A DNA stretch of 64,000 nt, from NCBI RefSeq assembly GCF_014204495.1, contig NZ_JACHLN010000001.1, positions 1,364,001 through 1,428,000 of the forward strand. Direction: 5' to 3'. The stretch is from Sphingomonas kyeonggiensis (lineage in GTDB: Bacteria; Pseudomonadota; Alphaproteobacteria; Sphingomonadales; Sphingomonadaceae). Below are positions 24,631 through 33,853 of the stretch, in pieces. Within the stretch, counting starts at the first letter, position 1. Each line of letters starts with the position of its first letter. The translations under genes and the position numbers were made by a program. The notes under the pieces are model-generated. The model was not told where the DNA came from and did no database searches. It saw only the letters and a program-made list of their open reading frames with translations.

Positions 24631-25724
24631 TCGCTGAATCCTGCCGGCACCGGCCAGCCCGGTGCAGTGAAGGCGATCACCTTGAACAGCTCGCCCATCT
24701 GCTCGGGATCGGTCAGCCGCTCACGATCCACGGCCAGCTGGCCGGCGCGATCGGGTGAGGCGAGCGACAGGCTGGCGGTACGCTCGGTGATGCCGAGGCG
24801 GGTGAGGAACTCGCCCTGGGTGACCGGGCCATGGACGACCAGCCCCTCGGCGCGCGCGGCCTCGCCCAAAGTGGCGAAATCGACATGCGCGGTGAGGTCC
24901 GCCTCGCCGGGTTCGTCGAACGGATTGGCATAGGCATGACCCCTGACCGCCTGCAGCGTGTCGCCAAGGGCCGGGCCCATATAGCCATAGTCGATGACCA
25001 GCGCCGCACCCCCCTGGTCGTTCAGCCGCTTGGCAAGCTGGCGCAGCACCGCGACACTCGCCGGCGAGGTCTCCATGATCGAGCCGGGCGCGGCATCCTT
25101 GTAGTCGCGCGGGATGATCATGTCGAAGCTGCGGTCACCGGCGATCGGCAGGAACAATGTGTCCTGGCAGGCGATGAGCCGCTCGCGCCAGCCTTCCTGG
25201 GTGGCGATGAGCTGGCGGATCGGCAGCGCGTCGAAGAACTCGTTGGCGACGAAGACCAGCGGAGCGTCGTCGGGCAGGCCGACCAGGTCGAGATGGAATT
25301 CGGCACCCGGCACGCGCTCGGCCTGGGCCGTGCGGAGCGTCGGGCTGGTCTCGACGAGATCGACCGGCGGGGTGAGGTCGATGCGCGACATTGCCCGCAG
25401 CGCGTCGGCAGCCAGCGTGCCGCGGCCCGGGCCCAGCTCGACATAGCGGATCGGCGGCTGCCCGGCGCGCTGCCAGATATCGGCGATCCACAGGCCGATC
25501 AGTTCGCCGAACATCTGGCTGACCTCGGGCGCGGTGGTGAAGTCGCCGCGTGCGCCCAGCGGATCGCGGGTGCCGTAATAATGCGCGTTGGCGGCGCCCA
25601 TGAACTGCGAGAGCGGGATGGGCCCGGCCATGGTGATGGCGCGGGCCAGCCGCTCGGCAAGCAGGGGCTCGGCGGCATTGGACGCGCGTTCCCCTGCCGG
25701 GGCGTCGAGAGGGTTCTCGCTCAG
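24627..25724 (-). CDS. MidA/NDUFAF7-like SAM-dependent methyltransferase
   Basis: This protein of about 365 residues has [20 protein letters not shown] and the SAM-binding motif [16 protein letters not shown], followed by [15 protein letters not shown]. These mark the MidA/NDUFAF7 family; the mitochondrial member methylates an arginine of complex I subunit NDUFS2. The first in-frame ATG (25631) would remove the conserved helix [20 protein letters not shown], which lies partly before it, and no ATG, GTG or TTG lies between it and the lgt stop. A CTG at 25722-25724 overlaps the lgt stop as CTGA, exactly like the ATGA and GTGA overlaps downstream, so I take CTG as the start. ATG 25631 remains the conservative alternative. 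Confidence 0.85.
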   Translation of the reverse strand: MSENPLDAPAGERASNAAEPLLAERLARAITMAGPIPLSQFMGAANAHYYGTRDPLGARGDFTTAPEVSQMFGELIGLWIADIWQRAGQPPIRYVELGPGRGTLAADALRAMSRIDLTPPVDLVETSPTLRTAQAERVPGAEFHLDLVGLPDDAPLVFVANEFFDALPIRQLIATQEGWRERLIACQDTLFLPIAGDRSFDMIIPRDYKDAAPGSIMETSPASVAVLRQLAKRLNDQGGAALVIDYGYMGPALGDTLQAVRGHAYANPFDEPGEADLTAHVDFATLGEAARAEGLVVHGPVTQGEFLTRLGITERTASLSLASPDRAGQLAVDRERLTDPEQMGELFKVIAFTAPGWPVPAGFSE

Positions 25725-26590
25725 GCTACGCTCTCCGTGCCAAGCGTGGGCTCGACGCGCTGGCGGCGGCCCTTGGCGGTGACGATCAGATAGATGCCGC
25801 CGACGATCATCGGCAGGCACAGCACCTGGCCCATATGGATGACATGCTCGAAGATCGTGCCCGCGAACTGCGAATCCGGCTCGCGGAAATATTCGACGAA
25901 GAAGCGGAAGCAGCCATAGCCGAGCAGGAAGATGCCGACGAGCTTGCCGGGCTCGTAGCGCGCCTTGGTGCGCCAGAAGGCATAGGCGAGGATGGCGAAC
26001 AGCAGCGCGCCTTCGAGCAGGGCCTCGTAGAGCTGGCTCGGATGGCGGGCGAGCGGGCCGGCGCCGGGGAAGACGATCGCCCAGGGCAGTTCCGCCGGCT
26101 TGCCCCACAGCTCCCCGTTCACGAAGTTCGCCAGGCGGCCGAAGAACAGGCCGAAGGGCGCGCAGCAGGCGACATAGTCATGGACGCGCAGCCAGTTCAG
26201 CCCCTGCTGGCGGCACATCAGGATGATCGCCAGCGTGGTGCCGATCACGCCGCCATGGAAGGACATGCCGCCGTCCCACAGCCGCAGGATGCGCAGTGGC
26301 TCGAGGAACATTTCCGGCGCGTAGAAGATCACATAGCCAAGGCGTCCACCCAGGATGATGCCGAGCGTCGCGTAGAAGACGAGGTCGTCGGCGTGCTTCT
26401 TGCTCATCGGGGCGCCGGGTTGGCGGATCATGCGAAGCAGATACCACCAGCCGACCAGGATGCCGGCGATATAGGCCAGCGAATACCATTTGATCTGGAA
26501 GAAGCCGAGATCGAGCGCGACCTTGTTCAGGCCGAGATCCTGGAAGTGGATATGATCGGCCGCCGCGGCAGCCAGGGTGGAAAGCAGCAC
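25721..26590 (-). CDS. lgt: Phosphatidylglycerol-prolipoprotein diacylglyceryl transferase
   Basis: This 289-residue inner-membrane enzyme attaches diacylglycerol to the lipobox cysteine of prolipoproteins. It has about seven hydrophobic segments and the conserved motifs [10 protein letters not shown], the Lgt signature [26 protein letters not shown] and [18 protein letters not shown] at 26590 is chosen because GGAGGG lies 7 nt before it. It is the first gene of a four-gene chain with MidA-like, GNAT and PgeF proteins, linked by 4-nt overlaps, and is divergent from the molybdenum hydroxylase gene. Confidence 0.95.
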   Translation of the reverse strand: MLLSTLAAAAADHIHFQDLGLNKVALDLGFFQIKWYSLAYIAGILVGWWYLLRMIRQPGAPMSKKHADDLVFYATLGIILGGRLGYVIFYAPEMFLEPLRILRLWDGGMSFHGGVIGTTLAIILMCRQQGLNWLRVHDYVACCAPFGLFFGRLANFVNGELWGKPAELPWAIVFPGAGPLARHPSQLYEALLEGALLFAILAYAFWRTKARYEPGKLVGIFLLGYGCFRFFVEYFREPDSQFAGTIFEHVIHMGQVLCLPMIVGGIYLIVTAKGRRQRVEPTLGTESVA

Positions 26591-26703
26591 TGTCGGTCCC
26601 TCCGGGTGTAGCGCCCCGATAGAACAGGCTCGGTGCAAACCCAAGTGCATCTTCAACTGGGGCGGGGATGACACATCAAGGGCCGCAGGATAGAGCGGGC
26701 GGG

Positions 26704-28944
26704 ATGAAGGTCGATGTCGGCAAGCTCCAGAAGCTGGATCGGCGCACGCTGCTGATCGGCGGCGGCGTGGGCGTGGGGCTGGTGGTCGCCTGGGCGGTAT
26801 GGCCGCGGACCTATCTCCCCAATCTCACCGCGGCGCCGGGCGAGAGCCTGTTTGGCGCCTGGATCAAGATCGGTACCGACGGGCATGTCTCGGTCGCGGT
26901 GCCGCAATGCGAGGAAGGGCAGGGCGTGTTCACCGCCATGCCGCAGATCATCGCCGACGAGCTGGGCGCGGACTGGAAGCTGGTCGGCGTCGAACCGGCG
27001 CCGCTCAATCCGCTCTACGCCAATCCGCTGGCGGCCGAGGAATTGTTCGAGCTGGCGCTGGGCGGCCTGCCCGAGCAGCTGCGCCGCACCCATGCCGCCC
27101 GCACCGGGCTGATGCTCACCGGTTGCTCGACGTCGATCCGCAGCTTCGAGGATCAGCTGCGCCATGCCGGCGCCACTGCGCGGGTGCTGCTGTGCAAGGC
27201 GGCCGCGCGCCGCTGGGGGACGGAATGGCAGAGCTGCGACACCGCCGCCGGCCAGGTGATCCACGGCAATTCGAAGCTTGGCTTCGGCGCATTGGCGGCG
27301 GAAGCCGCGGCGGAAAGCGTGCCCGGCGACGTGCCGCTGCGTACCGGCGAGACCAACCGGCTTTTCGGCCAGCCGCTGCCGCGGCTCGACGCGCCGGCCA
27401 AGGTTGATGGCAGCCTGGTCTATGCCGCCGATGTCCGTCTGCCGAACATGGTGTTCGCCTCGATCCGGATGGGGCCGATCGGCGAGACAGAGCTGGTGAA
27501 GCTGGATCGGGCGGCGGCCAACAGGATCCCCGGCATGCTCTCGATCGTGACCACGAAGGACTGGGTCGCGACGATCGCCAATAATGGCTGGGCGGCGGAG
27601 AAGGCGATCGACGCGATGCGTCCGCGCTTCAAGACGCCCGAGGAGGTGATCAACAATGATTCGATCGCCGATGCGCTGAACGCCGCGTTCGATGCCGACG
27701 GCGCACGTGTTCATGAGGCGGGGAACCTCGCCGCCGATTTCCGTGGCGCCAAGGTGGTGTCGGCCGAATATCGCGTCGATGTAGCGCTCCATGCCGCACT
27801 CGAGCCGATGACCTGCACCGCGCATTATCATGACGGGCTGCTCTCGATCTGGCTGCCGACCCAGGCACCCGGGCTGGCGCGCGCCGCGGCGGCGCGGGCG
27901 GTCGGCATCTCGGAAGGCGCGGTGACGGTGCACGCAACGATGGCGGGCGGCTCGTTCGGCGCCAAGCTCGAGCATGAAGTGGCGGCGCAGGCGGCCCTGC
28001 TCAGCCAGAGCGTCGGCCGGCCGGTGCAGCTCACCTGGCCGCGCGGCGAGGACATGCGGCACGACCGCTATCGCCCGCCGGCGATCGGGCGGATGACCGG
28101 CAAGCTCAATCCGCAGGGACAAGTGACCGGCCTGCTTGCCAAGATCTCCACGCCGGAGACGGGGCGCGAGCTGGCGACGCGGCTGCTCGGCGGCGATCCG
28201 GTGGTGCAGGCGTCGCTCGCGCTGCCGGGCAAGGGCGATCCCTCTGCGGTGGCGGGTGCGCAACCGGCCTATGGCATCGCCAATTATGCGGTGGACCATC
28301 ATCCGGCCGCGATCGGTGTGCCGACCGGATACTGGCGCTCGGGTGCGCATAGCTACACCTGCTTCTTCACCGAGAGTTTCATGGACGAGCTGGCGCATGT
28401 CGCCGAGCAGGATGCGGTCTCGTTCCGCATGGCGATGCTTGGCGGCGAGACGCGGCTTGCCCGATGCCTGCAGACCGCGGCCCAGCTCGGCGGCTGGCAA
28501 GGCGGGCAGCCCGGCAGCGGCCAGGGCATCGCCTGCCATGCGTTTCGCGGCTCCTATATCGCGGTGATGGCCGAAGCGCGGCTCGAAGGGCGCAAGGTCA
28601 AGGTCGAGCGGCTGGTAGCGGCCGTGGACTGTGGGCGAGTGGTCAATCCGGACCTGGTCACCCAGCAGATCGAAGGCGGGCTGCTGTTCGGCATGGCGGC
28701 GGCGCTCGCGGGTTCGACCAGCTTCACCGAGAATGTCGCGGACGTACGCGAGCTCTCCGAGCTTGGCCTTCCGACGCTGGCGGACGCGCCGGACATCACC
28801 GTCGAGATCCTGCGTAACGGCGCCGATCCCGGCGGGGTCAGCGAGCTGGCGGTACCGCCGGTCGCGCCCGCCATCGCCAACGCGCTGCAATCGGCAAGCG
28901 GGGTGCGCTTCCGCGTGCTGCCGCTGCTCTCGGACGCCGAATGA
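26704..28944 (+). CDS. Molybdopterin-binding subunit of the xanthine dehydrogenase/isoquinoline oxidoreductase family
   Basis: This protein of about 746 residues has a twin-arginine-like leader ([20 protein letters not shown]) that would export or anchor it. Then come a truncated first domain, the alpha/beta hammerhead ([20 protein letters not shown]), the molybdopterin segments [20 protein letters not shown] and [14 protein letters not shown], and the C-terminal [19 protein letters not shown] in which the catalytic Glu is kept. Relatives (IorB-type) oxidise aldehydes or N-heterocycles and pair with a [2Fe-2S] subunit. No such gene is adjacent. ATG at 26704 is chosen; ATG 26668 after GGGGCGGGG is possible. 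It overlaps hemH as ATGA. Confidence 0.85.
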   Translation: MKVDVGKLQKLDRRTLLIGGGVGVGLVVAWAVWPRTYLPNLTAAPGESLFGAWIKIGTDGHVSVAVPQCEEGQGVFTAMPQIIADELGADWKLVGVEPAPLNPLYANPLAAEELFELALGGLPEQLRRTHAARTGLMLTGCSTSIRSFEDQLRHAGATARVLLCKAAARRWGTEWQSCDTAAGQVIHGNSKLGFGALAAEAAAESVPGDVPLRTGETNRLFGQPLPRLDAPAKVDGSLVYAADVRLPNMVFASIRMGPIGETELVKLDRAAANRIPGMLSIVTTKDWVATIANNGWAAEKAIDAMRPRFKTPEEVINNDSIADALNAAFDADGARVHEAGNLAADFRGAKVVSAEYRVDVALHAALEPMTCTAHYHDGLLSIWLPTQAPGLARAAAARAVGISEGAVTVHATMAGGSFGAKLEHEVAAQAALLSQSVGRPVQLTWPRGEDMRHDRYRPPAIGRMTGKLNPQGQVTGLLAKISTPETGRELATRLLGGDPVVQASLALPGKGDPSAVAGAQPAYGIANYAVDHHPAAIGVPTGYWRSGAHSYTCFFTESFMDELAHVAEQDAVSFRMAMLGGETRLARCLQTAAQLGGWQGGQPGSGQGIACHAFRGSYIAVMAEARLEGRKVKVERLVAAVDCGRVVNPDLVTQQIEGGLLFGMAAALAGSTSFTENVADVRELSELGLPTLADAPDITVEILRNGADPGGVSELAVPPVAPAIANALQSASGVRFRVLPLLSDAE

Positions 28945-29948
28945 CCCTGCCCGCCGATCACCCGCCGGTTGCCGCGCCGAAGATCGGCGTACTGCTGGTC
29001 AACCTCGGCACGCCCGATGCGCCGGACGCGCCGTCGGTGCGGCGTTATCTCGGCGAGTTCCTGTCCGATCGGCGCGTCGTCGAGATTCCGCCGCTGCTCT
29101 GGCAGCCGATCCTGCGCGGCATCATCCTGCGCACCCGCCCGAAGAAGTCGGCGCATGCCTATCAGCAGGTCTGGCGCGAGGACGGTTCGCCGCTCGCCGC
29201 GATCACCAGGGCCCAGGCCCGGGCGCTCCAGGGCGCGTGGGGCGAGCAGGTGCTGGTCGATTACGCGATGCGCTATGGCTCGCCCGCGATCGGCGGGCGG
29301 ATCGCCGCGCTCAAGGCGCAGGGTGCCGAGCGCATCCTGCTTGCACCGCTCTACCCGCAATATTGCGGGGCGACGACGGCGACCGCCAATGACAAGGCGT
29401 TCGAGGCGCTGGCAGCCATGCGCTGGCAGCCGGCGATCCGCACGCTGCCGCCCTATCATGACCACCCGGCCTATATCGCCGCGTTGAAGGCTTCGGTGGA
29501 GGCGAGCCTCGCGAAGCTTGATTTCGAGCCCGATGCGATCCTGGCCAGTTTCCACGGCATGCCGGCGCGCACGCTGGAATTGGGCGATCCCTATCATTGC
29601 CACTGCCAGAAGACGGCGCGGCTGCTGAGCCAGGCGCTGGGCCGCGAACTGGTCATCACCTTCCAGTCGCGCTTCGGCCGGGCGAAATGGCTTGAGCCGG
29701 CGACCGATGCGACGCTGGCGGCGCTGCCGGGCAAGGGTGTGAAGAAGGTGGCGATCGTCGCGCCCGGCTTTTCGGCGGACTGTCTGGAAACGCTGGAGGA
29801 GCTGGCGATCCGCGGGCGCGAGACGTTCCTCGGCGCGGGTGGCACCCGTTTCGCCTATCTCCCCTGTCTCAACGACAGCGAAGGCGGCATGGCGATGTTG
29901 CGTACAATTTTGAGCGAGGAGCTTGCGGGCTGGAGCCAGCCTGCCTAG
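28941..29948 (+). CDS. hemH: Ferrochelatase
   Basis: This 335-residue enzyme inserts Fe2+ into protoporphyrin IX, the last step of heme synthesis. It has IGVLLVNLGTPDAPDAPSV at the start, LLAPLYPQYCGATTAT, the active-site SFHGMPARTLELGDPYHCHC and the acidic KVAIVAPGFSADCLETLEEL. Two cysteines in YHCHCQKT recall those of some [2Fe-2S] ferrochelatases, but the C-terminal cysteine cluster of the eukaryotic type is not evident. Its ATG overlaps the preceding stop (ATGA), so it is translationally coupled to the molybdopterin-subunit gene. Confidence 0.95.
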   Translation: MTLPADHPPVAAPKIGVLLVNLGTPDAPDAPSVRRYLGEFLSDRRVVEIPPLLWQPILRGIILRTRPKKSAHAYQQVWREDGSPLAAITRAQARALQGAWGEQVLVDYAMRYGSPAIGGRIAALKAQGAERILLAPLYPQYCGATTATANDKAFEALAAMRWQPAIRTLPPYHDHPAYIAALKASVEASLAKLDFEPDAILASFHGMPARTLELGDPYHCHCQKTARLLSQALGRELVITFQSRFGRAKWLEPATDATLAALPGKGVKKVAIVAPGFSADCLETLEELAIRGRETFLGAGGTRFAYLPCLNDSEGGMAMLRTILSEELAGWSQPA

Positions 29949-29985
29949 CGTTTCGCGAAACCCCGGTAATTGGAGAGGATAAGGC

Positions 29986-30708
29986 ATGGCACGCGTAGCG
30001 ATCGTGACGGGCGGCACCCGCGGCATTGGCGAGGCGATCAGCGTTGCCCTCAAGGACGCCGGGATGATCGTCGCCGCCAACTATGCCGGCAATGAGGAGA
30101 AGGCCAAGGCCTTCACCGAGCGCACCGGCATCGCTTCGTACAAATGGGATGTGGGCGATTATGACGCCTGCCATGCGGGCGTGAAGCAGGTCGAGGCCGA
30201 GCTCGGCCCGGTCGATGTGGTGGTCAACAATGCCGGCATCACCCGCGACGGCACCATCCTCAAGATGAGCCGCGACATGTGGGAGGATGTGATCCGCATC
30301 AACCTGGGCGGCTGCTTCAACATGGCGCATGCGGTGTTCCCGGGCATGCGGGACCGGAAGTGGGGCCGCATCGTCAATATCGGCTCGATCAACGGCCAGG
30401 CCGGCCAATACGGCCAGGTCAATTATGCCGCCGCCAAGTCCGGCATCCACGGCTTCACCAAGGCACTGTCGCAGGAGGGCGCGCGTTTCGGCGTGACCGT
30501 GAACGCGATCGCGCCGGGCTATATCGACACCGACATGGTCGCCGCGGTGCCGCCCGAAGTGCTCGAGAAGATCGTCGCCAAGATCCCGGTCGGCCGCCTC
30601 GGCCAGGCGCACGAGATCGCGCGCGGCGTAGCGTTCCTCTGCTCGGACGAGGCCGGCTTCGTCACCGGATCGACGCTGTCGATCAACGGCGGCCAGCACA
30701 TGTACTGA
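29986..30708 (+). CDS. phaB: Acetoacetyl-CoA reductase
   Basis: This 240-residue short-chain dehydrogenase makes (R)-3-hydroxybutyryl-CoA, the monomer for PHA synthase, using NADPH. It has the TGGTRGIG cofactor loop, NNAGITRDGTILKM, the catalytic Ser in NIGSINGQAGQYGQVNYAAA with the Tyr-x3-Lys (YAAAK), and ends SINGGQHMY, a typical PhaB terminus. ATG at 29986 follows GGAGAGG, 37 nt after hemH. It could be co-transcribed with hemH. phaC and the phasin gene are 21 kb upstream. Confidence 0.93.
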   Translation: MARVAIVTGGTRGIGEAISVALKDAGMIVAANYAGNEEKAKAFTERTGIASYKWDVGDYDACHAGVKQVEAELGPVDVVVNNAGITRDGTILKMSRDMWEDVIRINLGGCFNMAHAVFPGMRDRKWGRIVNIGSINGQAGQYGQVNYAAAKSGIHGFTKALSQEGARFGVTVNAIAPGYIDTDMVAAVPPEVLEKIVAKIPVGRLGQAHEIARGVAFLCSDEAGFVTGSTLSINGGQHMY

Positions 30709-30714
30709 TATGAC

Positions 30715-30770
30715 GAGGGCCGCCCCTTGGGGCGGCCCTCAGCCCTCGATACGCTACGCGAGGGAAAAAA
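30715..30770. terminator. Paired hairpins after phaB
   Basis: GAGGGCCGCCCC and GGGGCGGCCCTC (30715-30726 and 30729-30740) form a 12-bp stem with a TT loop. A second stem, CCCTCG...CGAGGG (30743-30764), is followed by six A's. The first lacks a T-run on the plus strand but is strong enough to slow or end transcription after phaB. Confidence 0.55.
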
Positions 30771-30897
30771 CGGTTCTGCCGTAACAACACCCTTGTCCTA
30801 GCGCAGTTCCCTTTATTTTCTCCTGAACGCGCTGGTCATCTGGCGTTCATCTTTCCGGCACTGGTCCTCGGGCGCCCAGTCGCTATGAGCGAGCGTG

Positions 30898-31896
30898 ATG
30901 CTGCTCCGCTCCGCAATCGCCCTGTTCTCGCTGGCTTTCATCCTGCTGCTGTCGGCGTCGGGCCGCGAAGGCCGTGACCTGTTCGGCAGGACGCCGCGGA
31001 TGACGGTGGAGCGGGTGCCGCTCGACCTGCACGATCCCGCGCGTACTCGGGTGGGGGCGCTCACCTATCTTGGCGGTATCAGGCTCAGGAGCCCGGAACG
31101 GGCGTTCGGCGGCTTCTCCTCGATGCGGATCAAGGGCGATGACTTCACCCTGCTCAGCGATGGGGGCACCTTCATCCGCTTCCGCATGGGCAAGGACTGG
31201 GCGCCGCGCGACGTGCGGTTCGGCGATCTGCCGGATGGCCCGAGAAGCGGCTGGCTCAAGGCGGATCGCGATTCGGAATCGATGACCAGCGATCCGGCCA
31301 CCGGGCAGGTCTGGGTCGGCTTCGAGCAATATAACGCGATCTGGCGCTATGACGCGGACCTCACCCGTGCCGAGCGCAGTGCCCGCCCGCCGGCGATGCG
31401 CGACTGGTCGGACAATGGCGGGCCCGAATCACTGGTGCGCCTGCATGATGGCCGCTTCGTCGTGCTCGGCGAGACTTCGCGGCCCAAGGGCAGCCGGATC
31501 GGACGCGAGGGGCTGTTGTTTCCCGGTGACCCGACCATTCCGGGCATCAAGCCGGTCCGCTTCGTCTACATGCCGCCCAATGAGCTGTACGACCCCAGCG
31601 ACGCGGTGCAGTTGCCGGATGGCCGGCTGATCGTGCTCAACCGGCGCTTCTCGGTGCCCGGGCTGTTCACCGCCAAGCTTACCCTGATCGATCCGCGCGC
31701 GATCCGCCCTGGAGCGGTGCTGCGCGGGGCCGAGATCGCCACACTGGCCGCGCCGCTGCTCCACGACAATTACGAGGCGCTGGCGGTGACCCGCGAAGGC
31801 GACGACACGATCCTGTGGATCGCGTCGGACGACAACCAGCAATTCTGGGAATGGTCGCTGCTGCTCAAGTTCCGGATCGAGTTCGCGAAGCGCTGA
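30898..31896 (+). CDS. Exported esterase-like/phytase-like protein
   Basis: This 332-residue protein has a signal peptide (LLRSAIALFSLAFILLLSAS). The mature part matches the 'esterase-like activity of phytase' domain: YLGGIRLRSPERAFGGFSSM, LLSDGGTFIRF, DSESMTSDPATGQVWVGFEQ and NYEALAVTREGDDTILWIAS. The fold is a beta propeller that may act on phosphate esters, but activity is known for few members. ATG at 30898 is chosen over the adjacent in-frame GTG. A small membrane-protein gene starts 41 nt downstream. Confidence 0.85.
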   Translation: MLLRSAIALFSLAFILLLSASGREGRDLFGRTPRMTVERVPLDLHDPARTRVGALTYLGGIRLRSPERAFGGFSSMRIKGDDFTLLSDGGTFIRFRMGKDWAPRDVRFGDLPDGPRSGWLKADRDSESMTSDPATGQVWVGFEQYNAIWRYDADLTRAERSARPPAMRDWSDNGGPESLVRLHDGRFVVLGETSRPKGSRIGREGLLFPGDPTIPGIKPVRFVYMPPNELYDPSDAVQLPDGRLIVLNRRFSVPGLFTAKLTLIDPRAIRPGAVLRGAEIATLAAPLLHDNYEALAVTREGDDTILWIASDDNQQFWEWSLLLKFRIEFAKR

Positions 31897-31937
31897 GCGG
31901 GGTTGCCTGCCGCGAAATACTTCCCATCGGTCGGAGG

Positions 31938-32198
31938 ATGCTCCAGAATATTGCCCAGACCATAGGAATGGGAGGGGCAATGTTCATCATACCTGGCGTC
32001 TTGGGGGCCTGGATGGGCTGGCTCGTCCTGAAGGCGCTCACCGGAGGCGCGGTGACCGCGAGGAGCGTCACCTACCGGCGCGTGGAGGAGCCGCTCTGGT
32101 TCTGGCTCGCGACGTCGATCTACGCGTTCCTATTTCTCTTCCTCACCGGAGCCGCGGTGCTGTGGTTCTGGCGAGGCGTGTTCCCGCGTCCATACTGA
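31938..32198 (+). CDS. Small membrane protein of unknown function
   Basis: This 86-residue protein has two hydrophobic segments (FIIPGVLGAWMGWLVLKALT and WFWLATSIYAFLFLFLTGAA) separated by a polar basic stretch (RSVTYRRVEEP). I do not recognise a family. GGAGG directly abuts the ATG at 31938, so translation may begin at ATG 31968 or 31980, the latter preceded by GGGAGGGG. Two-pass topology and the flanking coding context support a real gene. It follows the phytase-like gene on the same strand and may share its message. Confidence 0.6.
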   Translation: MLQNIAQTIGMGGAMFIIPGVLGAWMGWLVLKALTGGAVTARSVTYRRVEEPLWFWLATSIYAFLFLFLTGAAVLWFWRGVFPRPY

Positions 32199-32226
32199 CA
32201 GCCATAGCGGCGGAATCCACACATGC

Positions 32227-32258
32227 GAAAAGCCCGCCCTCCGCTTGGAGAACGGGCT
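32227..32258 (-). terminator. Rho-independent terminator of rpmB
   Basis: On the minus strand AGCCCGTTCTCC pairs with GGAGGGCGGGCT around AAGC and is followed by TTTT. It lies 29 nt beyond the rpmB stop. Confidence 0.8.
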
Positions 32259-32286
32259 CGCATTGAGCCGTCGAAGGAACGGGCTG

Positions 32287-32583
32287 TTAGGCCGCGGTCT
32301 TCTCGGCCGACGCCTTGCGCACTTCGCGCTTCAGGCGACGGGCACGCAGCGACAGATCGTCGTCGCTGGTCTTGAGCAGCCAGTTGTCGAGGCCGCCATT
32401 GTGCTCGACCGAACGCAGGCCGTGCGTCGAAACGCGCAGGCGCACGCTGCGGCCCAGCGAATCGCTGATCAGCGTGACGTTCTGCAGGTTCGGCAGGAAC
32501 GTACGCTTGGTCTTGTTGTTGGCGTGGGAAACGTTGTTACCCACCTGCCGGCCCTTGCCGGTCAGCTCGCAAATGCGCGACAT
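32287..32583 (-). CDS. rpmB: 50S ribosomal protein L28
   Basis: This 98-residue basic protein has the L28 signature at its start ([20 protein letters not shown]), then [18 protein letters not shown] and a C-terminal alanine/lysine tail. It is a component of the large ribosomal subunit. The zinc-binding cysteines of some L28 forms are absent apart from Cys5. ATG at 32583 gives the normal alphaproteobacterial length. A good promoter lies at 32635-32663 and a terminator at 32227-32258, so it is transcribed alone. Confidence 0.97.
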   Translation of the reverse strand: MSRICELTGKGRQVGNNVSHANNKTKRTFLPNLQNVTLISDSLGRSVRLRVSTHGLRSVEHNGGLDNWLLKTSDDDLSLRARRLKREVRKASAEKTAA

Positions 32584-32634
32584 CGCTTGATATCCTGGTT
32601 TGAGCCCTGGCGAACCACGGCCGGAAAGGCGGCG

Positions 32635-32663
32635 CGAATAACCGTAATGGGACGGAGCGTCAA
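32635..32663 (-). promoter_or_regulatory. Sigma-70 promoter of rpmB
   Basis: On the minus strand TTGACG (32663-32658), a 17-nt spacer and TATTCG (32640-32635) form a strong housekeeping promoter. It places the start about 45 nt before the rpmB ATG. Confidence 0.65.
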
Positions 32664-32756
32664 CCGATTCGCTCGAAGAAACGCCTTGTACCCATGCAAC
32701 CGCCATGGTTGATGCGGCGTTGATTACGCAAACGATTCAATTGGGGAGATGAAGCG

Positions 32757-33053
32757 ATGCGTGGAATTCTCGTGCTTATCGGACTGATCGCGCTTGCCGT
32801 CGTGGTGCTGATGTCGGTCGGCATGCTGCGGATCGAGCAGCAGCAGGGCGCGACCATGCCCACGATCACCTTCGACGCAAAGGGCGGCCAGCTGCCCAAA
32901 TTCAAGGCCGAAACGGGATCGGTGGGGATCGGAACCACCAACACGACCGTTGCAGTACCGACGGTAGAGATGAAGAACACCACGGTCACCTTGCCCACCA
33001 TCGAAGTGAAGCAGGCCGGCGCCACTCCGACGCCGACGCCCGCCGCGAAGTGA
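32757..33053 (+). CDS. Small single-pass membrane protein with internal 12-residue repeat
   Basis: This 98-residue protein has an N-terminal membrane anchor (ILVLIGLIALAVVVLMSVGM) and a polar tail outside the membrane. The tail contains two adjacent 12-residue repeats, NTTVAVPTVEMK and NTTVTLPTIEVK, which look like paired beta strands, and ends in a Thr/Pro-rich stretch. I do not recognise a family. ATG at 32757 follows GGGGAG. Its stop overlaps the Pmp3-like gene by one base (TGATG), so the two are probably co-translated and may work together at the membrane. Confidence 0.7.
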   Translation: MRGILVLIGLIALAVVVLMSVGMLRIEQQQGATMPTITFDAKGGQLPKFKAETGSVGIGTTNTTVAVPTVEMKNTTVTLPTIEVKQAGATPTPTPAAK

Positions 33054-33250
33054 TGGCAGCGAGCCCCGGACCCATCGCGGCGGCGATCCTGCTGCCGCCG
33101 CTGGGCACCTACTTGGCAAGGGGGGCGGGGCGCGACTTCTGGATTACTTGCGGACTGACGGCGCTCGGGTTCCTGCCCGGTGTCGCGTTCGCGCTGTGGA
33201 GCGTGTTGCGCGATTCGGAGGTTAGGTCGGCCGAACCCGCGACAGCTTGA
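33053..33250 (+). CDS. YqaE/Pmp3-family membrane protein
   Basis: This 65-residue protein has two hydrophobic segments. It fits the Pmp3/YqaE pattern: PIAAAILLPPLGTYLARGAG, DFWITCGLTALGFLPGVAFA. These small proteolipids influence membrane potential and stress tolerance in yeast and plants; bacterial members are little studied. The ATG overlaps the preceding stop by one base. A half-copy repeat at 33261 follows and then tadA. Confidence 0.78.
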   Translation: MAASPGPIAAAILLPPLGTYLARGAGRDFWITCGLTALGFLPGVAFALWSVLRDSEVRSAEPATA

Positions 33251-33260
33251 TGTCTTGGCT

Positions 33261-33284
33261 GTTCCCCGGCCTTCACCGGGGAAC
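33261..33284. repeat. Half-copy of the composite palindromic repeat (family 1)
   Basis: GTTCCCCGG and CCGGGGAAC flank CCTTCA. It starts 10 nt after the Pmp3-like stop and ends 43 nt before the tadA start. Confidence 0.75.
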
Positions 33285-33327
33285 AGTTCTGGTGACGACG
33301 CAAGCCTTCCACGCTACGCACCTCTCC

Positions 33328-33780
33328 ATGTTCCCGCTCCCCGAACCCATGCGCCTGGCGCTCGATGCAGCCCGCGCGGCCGCCGAGGCCGGCGAGGTGC
33401 CGGTGGGCGCGGTGCTGGTGCAGGACGGCAAGGTGATCGCCACCGCGGCCAATGCGCCGCGCACGCTCCGCGACCCCACCGCCCATGCCGAGATGCGGGT
33501 GATTCGCGCCGCCGCCGAGCGGCTGGGCCGCGAGCGTCTCGAGGACTGCGACCTTTGGGTGACGCTCGAGCCCTGCGCGATGTGCGCCGGCGCGATCGCC
33601 CATGCCCGGATCGCGCGGGTCTATTATGGTGCCGGCGATCCCAAGGGCGGCGCGGTGGAGCATGGTCCCCGCTTCTTTACCCAGCCCACCTGCCATCACC
33701 GCCCGGAGCTCTACCCCGGCATCGGCGAGGCGGAAGCCGGCGAGATCCTGCGCGATTTCTTCCGCGAACGGCGCGGCTAA
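33328..33780 (+). CDS. tadA: tRNA-specific adenosine deaminase
   Basis: This 150-residue zinc deaminase converts A34 of tRNA-Arg to inosine. It has the zinc and proton-shuttle residues in TAHAEMRVIRAAAERLG (His and Glu) and EPCAMCAGAIAHARI (two Cys), followed by GAGDPKGGAVEHG typical of TadA. The C-terminus FFRERRG matches the family. ATG at 33328 fits family length; upstream in-frame sequence runs through a repeat and is not coding. Confidence 0.92.
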   Translation: MFPLPEPMRLALDAARAAAEAGEVPVGAVLVQDGKVIATAANAPRTLRDPTAHAEMRVIRAAAERLGRERLEDCDLWVTLEPCAMCAGAIAHARIARVYYGAGDPKGGAVEHGPRFFTQPTCHHRPELYPGIGEAEAGEILRDFFRERRG

Positions 33781-33853
33781 GCTGTCATTTCATTGCGCGG
33801 ATGCAACACCGGTTGCCGCGTGGCCCCCTGTGCGGATATGAAGGCGCCGCACC

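Noticed and set aside
24627..26108. A much longer MidA-like protein reading back through lgt
   Set aside because: The upstream extension overlaps lgt, is Arg/Pro-rich and has no similarity to the family. lgt itself is clearly coding in its own frame.
30786..30812. GGAAC-N17-GTT on the minus strand, resembling an EcfG general-stress promoter
   Set aside because: It points away from any gene start, towards the end of phaB and the hairpins there, so it is probably coincidence.
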